Part shown: in pieces, positions 6,727 through 14,521 of the stretch
How the letters are laid out: every line of letters begins with the position of its first letter
Numbering within the stretch: position 1 is the first letter of the stretch
Assembly (NCBI GenBank): GCA_041635475.1
Contig: JBFKVA010000059.1
Coordinates: 1-14,521 of the forward strand
DNA: 14,521 nucleotides
Reading direction: 5' to 3'
Source of the DNA: GCA-020352575 sp041635475
Lineage (GTDB): Bacteria; Actinomycetota; Acidimicrobiia; Spongiisociales; JAENVV01
Translations under genes and position numbers: made by a program
The notes under the pieces: model-generated
What the model was told of the DNA's origin: nothing
Seen by the model: the letters and a program-made list of their open reading frames with translations, nothing else
The model's database searches: none

Positions 6727-7918
6727 GCCGGATCCTCCTGGTCGCACCCACCGACGAGTTCGGCGCCCGGCTGACCGACGCCTTCGGGGCCGTCATCGAC
6801 GAGGCCGTTGGCCACTGGTGGAACCGGTCACTCATCGATGAGCCGGTCGTGGCGGCCGCCAAACTGGGCGCGGAGGCGCCGTCCGTCGTCCTGCTCTCGC
6901 CAGGTGTTGCCGTCATCGACGATCCGTGGTCCGCGGTCTCGATGGACAGCCTGATCGGGCTCGCCAGGGAGCTCAGTCGGGCGCATCCGGAGATCGCGAT
7001 TGCGCTCCTGACCGAACCGAAGATGGAGTTCTACGCCTCGGCTATGCGGGCCGGTATCCGTGATGTTCTGGATCCCGAGAGCTCGCTGGGCGACCTCCGA
7101 ACTCGAGTGTCCGACCTCCTGGGGGTCGCTGATCGACTCCGCGTGCCGCCGGCGGAGCGCATGGCCTCCCAAGGATCGGTCGTCACCATGTTGGAACCCA
7201 AGGGCGGTTCAGGGAAGACTTCGATCGTGTCCAACCTGGCGGTACTCATGGCCGAACGCATGCCGGGTCGCGTCGTGCTTCTCGACCTGGACCTCCAATT
7301 CGGCGATCTGACCGACGCACTACTCCTTGAGCCCAAGTACACGATCGCGGAAGCCGCAAGGCTACCGGGAGTTCTCGACGCGACGACGCTCAAGGCACTC
7401 CTCACACGTCGAAACGATCTCTTCGTCCTCTGCGCTCCCAACAACCCGGCGGACGCCGACCTCATCTCGCCCGAGAAGGTAGGGGAGATCATCAGCCTGC
7501 TCAAGGCCGAGTTTGAGTGGGTTCTCATCGACACCTCAGCCGGGCTGATTGAGCCGGCTCTGACGGTTCTTGAGCGCACGACAAACCTGGTTCTCTTGGC
7601 CTCCTTGGACATCTTCAGTATCCGCAACCTCAGGAAGACGGTGGAGATCCTCGATCAGCTCGGGGTCGCCGTCCCCAACCGGCATCTCGTTTTGAACCGA
7701 TCCGACAGCAAGGTCGGTCTCGACAGGACTGAAGCCGTTCTCCAACTCGGCATGCGCAAGGCTGTGGAAGTCCCGAGTTCAAGGCAGGTCCCCCTCTCCC
7801 TGAACAAGGGTCAGCCGATTGTTGAGATGCAACCGCGCTCACTGGTTTCCCGTCGGATCGCCGATCTGGCAGAAGACCTCATCGCGACCCAAGAGAAGCT
7901 CACCGGATGGAGTTCTCG

Positions 7919-7922
<4 letters not shown>
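6723..7922 (+). CDS. cpaE: CpaE/TadZ-like pilus localisation ATPase (MinD/ParA superfamily)
   Basis: This 399-residue protein has an N-terminal receiver-like domain (about 1-135) and a C-terminal MinD/ParA-type ATPase domain. The deviant Walker A motif is PKGGSGKTS (159-167). It is followed by VVLLDLDLQFGDLTDALLL (184-202), VLIDTSAGL and VLNRSDSKVGL. The receiver-like domain has Ser where the phospho-Asp should be (VVLLSPG, 55-61), so it is probably not phosphorylated, as in other TadZ/CpaE proteins. TadZ/CpaE directs the Tad machinery to its place on the inner membrane, commonly a pole. It begins with ATGA overlapping cpaB, with GAGGG at 6707-6711, and ends overlapping the cpaF start. Assignment is strong from motifs plus neighbours. 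Confidence 0.92.
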
Positions 7923-9261
<1,339 letters not shown>

Positions 9262-9265
<4 letters not shown>

Positions 9266-11187
9266 CGCGACTCCGCCGCTCAATCGTCGCGGTCTTCGTG
9301 TTGGTGGGCCTCATGCTCCCCACCATGGCAGCGGCACAGACTTCCTCCTCGGTCACGATCGACGAGGTCGACACCTCGCTGTTCCCTCAGGTGCTACTCC
9401 TGGTGACTGCCCCAGCAGAGTTCCAGGCCGAGCTCCTCGGCCCGGCCGAGTGGGTCATCACAGAAGGAGGAGGGATCCAGGTCGTCACGACCGCTGAACC
9501 GATTGCGGCCGAGACGATCGAGGTCGTCCTGGTGATCGACACGAGCGGTAGCATGGCCGGATCGCCCCTCAGTCAGGCCAAGAGCGCGGCAAGAGTGCTC
9601 CTGGACCGCCTGCCGAGCGGGGCATCGGTCGCTATTGTCGGCTTCGGTGACACTCCACGGGTTGTCCAGGACTCAACCAAGGATCTGGACGAGGCCCGGG
9701 TGGCCATTGACAGCTTGTCGGCAGAGGGCGAGACCGCCCTGTTCGATGCCGTGCTCACCGGTCTTGCACAGTTCCGCCCGGACGGGCAACACCAGTCACT
9801 CATCGTGTTGAGCGACGGAGGCGACACGGTGTCAACGACCTCCCAGCAGAGTGCCGTCGCTGCACTCGCAGACTTCCAGGGCCGACTGTTCGCTGTCGAA
9901 CTCGACACTGCCGACACCGAGAGCGAGCCGCTCGCCCTTCTGGCGGCGGCGGCGGACGGAGTCAAGGCCAGTGCCGACGATCCGACCCAACTCGCAGCCA
10001 TCTATGACGACATAGCCTCTCGAATCGTGAGCCAATACATCCTCGCGTACGAGTCGGTCGGATCCGGGCCCACCACCTTGGGAGTCCGCCTCATCGCCGA
10101 GGGACAGGTGGACCCAACGATCCGTCTCATCCGGCTCCCCTTCGTCGGCGGAGTGCCCGGGACGACACCGGCGGATCCAGCCCCGTCGACGACTCTCGCC
10201 CCGCCGTCCACGCTTGCCGGCGCGACAGCTCCCGTTCCTCCTTTCGCGTCCGGCGCCTGGCCCTGGGTTGGGATCGCCGCCCTCTTCCTAGGCCTCGCCG
10301 GCCTGTTCGCGCCACTCATCGCAACGTCTGAGCCGTCCGCTCCAAAGCGGGTTCGGCCGACATTCCGAACAAGGGGATCCCGAGCCCTTGAAGGCGTGGC
10401 TCGGGGTCTGATTGGTGCCGCAGAGCGAGCGACCGGAACGAAGCGCCGGGGCGGACTGGAGGCGAGAATCGAACGGGCGGGCCTGAAGCTCCGCGCCGGC
10501 GAGTACCTGACGTCCATCGGGGCACTTGCCGTTCTCGGGGCCGCTGTCGGAGCCACGGTATTCAGGTCGGGTACCGTGGCCATCGTCTTGGCGCTCCTCG
10601 TCGCGATCGGAGGGATGGTCTTCCTTCGGGTAAGGACCACCCGGCGCCAACGCGCCTTTGAAGACCAGCTACCAGACATCCTGACGATGCTGAGCAGCAC
10701 CATCAGGACCGGATACGCGCCGCCTCAGGCAACCGAGCTTGTAGCGAAGGAGTCTGCTGACCCAGCCAGAGAGGAACTCCTGAGGGTTGTCGCCGAGACT
10801 CGACTCGGGCGCGACTACATCGACGCACTGCATTCGGCCGCCGCCCGAGTGGAAAGCGAAGACTTCGAATGGATCGTCGAGGCGATGGAGATCAACCGAG
10901 ATGTCGGAGGCGACGTGAGTGAGATCCTCGACACGGTGTCCGGGACCATACGATCGCGGATACAGCTGCGGAGAACGATTTCCGCTCTCAGCGCCGAGGG
11001 TCGGCTCTCCGCATGGATTCTCGTCTTCACCCCGATATTCCTCGCTACTTGGCTGTGGATCCGCGATCCGGACTACCTCGCACCCCTGGTCGAGACACCG
11101 CTCGGCATAGGTGCCCTTGTGTTCGCGGTCATCGCAATGGCCGTGGGAATCCTGGTCGTTCGCCGAATCATCAACTTGAAGCCATGA
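9262..11187 (+). CDS. VWA-TadB fusion: von Willebrand A domain joined to the Tad inner-membrane platform protein
   Basis: This 641-residue protein has two parts. Residues 1-26 form a signal peptide ending AAA-Q. A VWA domain (about 87-265) follows, with an intact MIDAS motif: D93-T-S95-G-S97 in VLVIDTSGSM, T158 in ETALFDA and D185 in LSDGGD. A linker rich in Pro, Thr and Ala (about 300-330) leads to a membrane helix (335-353) and then a TadB-like T2SF protein. The T2SF part has helices at about 415-433 and 437-457, a cytoplasmic domain at 460-580 (FEDQLPDILTMLSSTIRTGYAPPQA) and helices at 583-600 and 615-635. The topology predicts the VWA domain outside the membrane. TadB with TadC forms the platform for CpaF. 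TadB alone is usually about 300 residues. GTG overlaps the cpaF stop (GTGA). The reading frame across the junction is continuous, so this is not an obvious sequencing error. Confidence 0.92.
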
Positions 11188-12080
11188 CGTTCAGCCTTCC
11201 ACTCCTCGCTTCCGGAATGACAGCTCTCGGTGTTGTCGCCCTCGTCTGGCTCGTCGCCGGGGACCACCGAGAGGCCGGTCGCCCGGGTCCTCTCAGCCTT
11301 CGGGACGCCGAACTCGCTGCGAGCGTTGGTACCCGGGCTGTGAGACCGGCGGTCCGGTGGCTCGCGAGGCGGGCGCGAAGACTCACGCCGCTCGGCCTCA
11401 TCGAGGCCATGGACCGACGAGTCAAACTGGTCGGCATGGAGGAACGTTTCTCGCTTGAGCGCGCGCTGGCCCTGAAGTTTGCAGTCGCCCTGTTCGGACT
11501 GGTCCTGGGACTCCTCACGATCGCGGCCGGGGCGAGAGCGATCGGCCTTGGACTCATCGTTCTTGGCTACTTCGCGGTGGACGGCGTGATGCTGAGTCGA
11601 GCCCAAGAACGCCAGAAGCAAATCCAGCGGGAACTGCCCGACGCGCTCGATCAGCTGACCATCTCGGTGGAGGCGGGGCTTGGCTTTGAAGCGGCGATGG
11701 AACGCGCCTCACGCCACAGCGGGCCGCTCGCCTACGAACTGTCCAGAACTCTCGGTGAGATCCAACTCGGGCTCTCGCGTCGAGAGGCCATGGCCCATCT
11801 CGTGACGCGAACCGATGTCCAGGACCTGCGACGCTTCGTTGCCGCCCTGGTTCACGCTGAAGGCTTCGGGGTGCCACTTGCTCGGGTTCTGCGCACCCAG
11901 GCAGCCGACCTGAGAGACAAGCGACGCCAACGGGCTCAAGAGAGAGCAGCCCGGATCCCCGTCCTGCTCTCGTTTCCCCTCGTCTTCTTCGTCCTTCCGG
12001 CTACGTTCGTGGTCCTGCTCGTCCCTGCCTTCATCCAAATCATCAACGCGCTCGGCGGGGAGCTTCCCGGAGTTCCGTAG
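11184..12080 (+). CDS. tadC: TadC, Tad pilus inner-membrane platform protein
   Basis: This 298-residue T2SF-domain membrane protein has helices at about 3-24, 96-117, 118-136 and 262-286. Its cytoplasmic domain (about 145-255) has the family pattern RELPDALDQLTISVEAGLGFEAAMERAS (149-176), then GEIQLGLSRREAM, and VHAEGFGVPLARVLRTQAADLRDKRRQRAQERAARIPV (223-260). It ends in the usual hydrophobic segment FPLVFFVLPATFVVLLVPAFI. It should pair with the TadB part of the preceding protein. The ATG at 11184 overlaps the previous stop (ATGA); no strong ribosome-binding site precedes it, which fits translational coupling. It is the last gene of the pilus block. The 34 bases to the tRNA gene contain only a weak GGC/GCC hairpin and no clear terminator. 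Confidence 0.95.
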   Translation: MTFSLPLLASGMTALGVVALVWLVAGDHREAGRPGPLSLRDAELAASVGTRAVRPAVRWLARRARRLTPLGLIEAMDRRVKLVGMEERFSLERALALKFAVALFGLVLGLLTIAAGARAIGLGLIVLGYFAVDGVMLSRAQERQKQIQRELPDALDQLTISVEAGLGFEAAMERASRHSGPLAYELSRTLGEIQLGLSRREAMAHLVTRTDVQDLRRFVAALVHAEGFGVPLARVLRTQAADLRDKRRQRAQERAARIPVLLSFPLVFFVLPATFVVLLVPAFIQIINALGGELPGVP

Positions 12081-12114
12081 GACAGGACATCCGGCGGACG
12101 CCATCTCGGTCGGT

Positions 12115-12206
<92 letters not shown>

Positions 12207-12255
12207 AAGCCAACGATGGTAATTCGTGCTCACACGGTAGGAGGAGCCCGAGCAT

Positions 12256-13497
12256 CTATCGTCCCGAACCGGCGGTCTCTCGACCCGCGTCACGTCCGAT
12301 GATGGACACAAGCCACAGCCCGACCAGGACCACCGCGGGGAACATGATGCTGAATCCGATCCTTGACGAGAAAGGACCCGCCAGAAGACTCCAGACCAAC
12401 ACACCACCAATGGCGAACAAGGTGCGGCCAGGCGCAGCACCGCGGGACAGGGCCCTGTCAAGCATGACCGCCAATGGGAGAACGAGGACGCCCGCCACAT
12501 ACCACTGGGTGTGTGGCGGGATCAAGGCAACACAGATGGCCATCAGCCCCATCAGTAATCCAAGCGGCACGTCTGGAGCGGCCCACTTCCTAGCCGAGTA
12601 GCCCGCCAGCGCCGCCACCGCTAGACCTGACAGAATCCACGGTCCAGCTCCTTGTCCAAACACAGCCAGAGCGAAACCGAAGAAGTCGATCGACGCCACA
12701 CCATTCGTCGCCTGATCAGCGAAACCGAACCGGATCGCCTGTTGGAACCAGACCACGGGCCAGCCCGCACCAAGGAGAGGAAGCCCCGCCAAATAGAGAG
12801 CACCTGCGGTCGGGACAGCGCCCAGCGCTGCTCGCCAGTGCCTGACGAGCAGCAGTCCGAGGACCGGGACTGCAACCTGCGGCTTGAACAGCAGAAGGGC
12901 CGCAAAAACACCGGCACGCACCTCCTGCTCCGATGCCAGGGAGCGCCAGATGGCGACCAGAAGAAGGAGGATGAAAGCCGTGTTTTGACCATTCCCGATC
13001 GACATCGTCATCGGCAGAAACGCCAAGGAACCGGCGAACACCGCGGTCGGGTATTCCTCGACGACGGCAAGGAGGCCTCTCATCATGGCGAGCGCCAACG
13101 CGAGGGCGGCCAGCATGATCATGAAGTGGACGCTGGCCGCCAGCCGGTACGGAAGGGCAGCCAGGGGGGCGTACGCGGCCGCCACGAAAGGGGGATACGC
13201 GAAGGGGAGAAAGGCGTCCTGGGTTTCACCGAACAAGCCCCGTTGCGCCTCCTGCTGGGTCGACCAGTCATACAGCAGGCCCCAGTCACCCCTTGAAGCG
13301 ATCGTGCCGGCCGAGTAGAAGGCGGGGAGGTCGCCACCCAAGCGGCCGAAAGGGGCCGAGCTTCCCTGAGAGCGAGTGACGGTCGCCAGAAAAGCGACCA
13401 GAATCGCGATGACAAGCGCCCAGGAGTACAGTCGAACGCGTTCCTTCGTGAGGAACTCTGTCACCCCAATCGAGCCCACTGCTTCACAACGCGACAC
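12256..13497 (-). CDS. Polytopic glycosyltransferase, GT87/DUF2029-like
   Basis: This membrane protein of about 413 residues has many hydrophobic helices. Near the N-terminus, after the first helix, the sequence GGDLPAFYSAGTIASRGDWGLLYD resembles the conserved extracytoplasmic Asp-containing loop of GT87/DUF2029 enzymes. Those are GT-C fold glycosyltransferases that use polyprenyl-phosphate sugars. Further features are FAYPPFVAAAYAPLAALPYRLA, LLLFKPQVAVPVLGLLL and PPHTQWYVAGVLVLPLAVM. The GTG at 13497 is chosen because GGGAG lies nine bases upstream; GTGs at 13479 and 13464 are alternatives that would give 407 or 402 residues. It is divergent from a GT2 gene that could make its lipid-linked donor. 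The acceptor is unknown. Family assignment is likely but rests on the loop and topology only. Confidence 0.75.
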   Translation of the reverse strand: MSRCEAVGSIGVTEFLTKERVRLYSWALVIAILVAFLATVTRSQGSSAPFGRLGGDLPAFYSAGTIASRGDWGLLYDWSTQQEAQRGLFGETQDAFLPFAYPPFVAAAYAPLAALPYRLAASVHFMIMLAALALALAMMRGLLAVVEEYPTAVFAGSLAFLPMTMSIGNGQNTAFILLLLVAIWRSLASEQEVRAGVFAALLLFKPQVAVPVLGLLLVRHWRAALGAVPTAGALYLAGLPLLGAGWPVVWFQQAIRFGFADQATNGVASIDFFGFALAVFGQGAGPWILSGLAVAALAGYSARKWAAPDVPLGLLMGLMAICVALIPPHTQWYVAGVLVLPLAVMLDRALSRGAAPGRTLFAIGGVLVWSLLAGPFSSRIGFSIMFPAVVLVGLWLVSIIGRDAGRETAGSGR

Positions 13498-13622
13498 TCG
13501 ACGGGTCTCCCGTGATTCGTGCCTGTTGCTGCGTCGAGTGATCGGAGTTGAAAGATGACCACATCCTTGTCCCGGAATACCGACCCGAACCTGACCACCC
13601 CCTCCCAGTAGCCACTCCTCGG

Positions 13623-14405
13623 ATGGACCGCACTCCATGCTACTGGTTGGTCGTTCCCTGCTACAACGAGGCGGAGCGCCTTGAGGGCTCGGCCTTTGCC
13701 GCCTTCTCCGGCGACAATCCCCAGTTCAGGTTCCTCTTCGTTGACGACGGCAGCACCGACGAAACCGCGAGCATCATCCACTCGCTGACGCGACAAGCTC
13801 CTGACCGGCTCGATGTGATCGAACTGGGTGAGAATCAAGGGAAGGCCGAAGCGGTTCGCCGTGGAGTCCTCCATCTACTGGCGACACGGCACCCTGACTG
13901 CGTGGGTTTCATCGATGCGGACTTGGCCACCCCACTCACGGAACTCCACGCCCTTGCGAAGTGCGTCGAATCGCAGGCATCGGTCCAGATGGCGATCGGA
14001 TCTCGCGTCCGACTGCTCGGCAGACGAATCGACCGGCATGTGACCCGTCACTACTTCGGGCGAGTGGCAGCCACGATCGTCTCCATCATGCTTGGAATCC
14101 CGGTGTACGACACGCAGTGTGGGGCGAAGCTCTTCCGCGCGACCCCGACTCTGACAGACGTCTTCGATGCCCCATTTGAGACGAAATGGGCCTTCGACGT
14201 TGAGATCCTGGCGCGCTGGCTTATCCTGCGTCGTCCTGACCAAGGGGACTTGGACGACTCGCTGATCGAGGTTCCAATGGCGAGTTGGAGCGATGTGCCC
14301 GGATCGAAGCTCACCTGGAGGGATCTCGTGAAAGCGCCACTGGACCTCATCCGGATCCAGCGTCGCTACGGGTCGGCACTCCGCCAGTGGAAGCGAGCCG
14401 GCTAG
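13623..14405 (+). CDS. GT2 glycosyltransferase, dolichyl/polyprenyl-phosphate hexose synthase-like
   Basis: This 260-residue GT-A fold enzyme begins YWLVVPCYNEAERL (7-20). It has FVDDGSTDET (39-48), NQGKAEAVRRGV (71-82), the metal-binding motif DAD (98-100), GSR (126-128) and the segment VYDTQCGAKLFR (161-172) with FETKWAFDVEIL (185-196). This order resembles dolichyl-phosphate beta-glucosyltransferase (ALG5-like) and related polyprenyl-phosphate sugar synthases. No membrane helix follows, so it is soluble or peripheral. The ATG at 13623 puts the catalytic domain at the usual distance from the start; its ribosome-binding site is weak. A TTG at 13548 would add 25 residues. It probably supplies a lipid-linked sugar to the divergent GT87-like enzyme. 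The stop overlaps by four bases the convergent aminotransferase stop. Confidence 0.88.
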   Translation: MDRTPCYWLVVPCYNEAERLEGSAFAAFSGDNPQFRFLFVDDGSTDETASIIHSLTRQAPDRLDVIELGENQGKAEAVRRGVLHLLATRHPDCVGFIDADLATPLTELHALAKCVESQASVQMAIGSRVRLLGRRIDRHVTRHYFGRVAATIVSIMLGIPVYDTQCGAKLFRATPTLTDVFDAPFETKWAFDVEILARWLILRRPDQGDLDDSLIEVPMASWSDVPGSKLTWRDLVKAPLDLIRIQRRYGSALRQWKRAG

Positions 14406-14521
14406 CCCAGCGCCTCGGCCATGGCGTCGAGGATCTGGTCGATCTGGTCGCCCGTGATGACGAGTGGCGGACACAGCGCCAGCTGCTCGCCGAGCGGCCG
14501 CACGATCACACCCTTCTCGAG
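14402..14521 (-). CDS. Class III aminotransferase, C-terminal fragment (cut by window edge)
   Basis: Only the last 39 codons are present: LEKGVIVRPLGEQLALCPPL, then VITGDQIDQILDAMAEALG and a TAG stop. The pattern G-V-x-x-R-P-x-G-x-x-L-x-x-x-P-P-L-x-I-T followed by an amphipathic helix is typical of the C-terminus of PLP-dependent class III (omega) aminotransferases. The Arg is part of the substrate/carboxylate-handling region in many members. The substrate cannot be judged from this fragment. It converges on the GT2 gene with a 3-base overlap at the shared CTAG. Confidence 0.8.
   Translation of the reverse strand, partial: LEKGVIVRPLGEQLALCPPLVITGDQIDQILDAMAEALG

Noticed and set aside
10002..10703. 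A 233-codon minus-strand open frame opposite the VWA-TadB gene
   Set aside because: Low-complexity Arg/Ser/Ala/Pro composition, and it lies opposite a continuous, well-supported gene.

Overview
The window is about 14.5 kb of high-GC bacterial chromosome. It most resembles an actinobacterial genome, possibly of the Acidimicrobiia type. The basis is the GC-rich codon usage, frequent GTG starts, four-base ATGA/GTGA gene overlaps, and a Tad pilus locus with no outer-membrane secretin or TadD lipoprotein, as expected in a monoderm. The lineage is inferred from these features and not proven. No phage, insertion sequence, integrase or CRISPR array was seen. No gene-free stretch exceeds 300 bases; the longest is about 160 bases, between the pilin gene and tadE.

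Layout. (1) Positions 2-1072 hold the 3' part of a DUF885-family zinc-peptidase-like gene. It converges on a small membrane-anchored coiled-coil protein on the minus strand (1062-1535). (2) Positions 1648-12080 hold one plus-strand Tad (tight adherence, Flp type IVc pilus) block. Its genes run: prepilin-peptidase N-terminal-domain protein, histidine kinase, LuxR-type response regulator, Flp pilin, a strong intergenic hairpin, TadE, TadG-like protein, CpaB/RcpC, CpaE/TadZ ATPase, CpaF/TadA ATPase, a von Willebrand factor A (VWA)-TadB fusion, and TadC. (3) A tRNA-Ser(GCT) lies on the minus strand. (4) Two divergent glycosyltransferase genes follow: a GT87-like polytopic enzyme (minus) and a GT2 enzyme resembling dolichyl/polyprenyl-phosphate hexose synthases (plus). 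(5) The C-terminal 39 codons of a class III aminotransferase lie on the minus strand at the right edge.

How it works together. Flp is the structural subunit and TadE/TadG are minor pilin-like proteins. CpaF powers assembly through the TadB/TadC inner-membrane platform, CpaE positions the machine, and CpaB is an envelope accessory. The two-component pair sits immediately upstream of the pilin gene and probably controls it. The hairpin after flp would let pilin transcripts outnumber those of the assembly genes. The cpaB-cpaE-cpaF-VWA/TadB-tadC genes are joined by four consecutive 4-base overlaps, so they are likely translationally coupled.

The most unusual points are these: the only prepilin-peptidase-like gene lacks the catalytic domain; the platform protein TadB carries an extracytoplasmic VWA domain with a complete metal-binding motif; and a short structured leader may precede the pilin gene.
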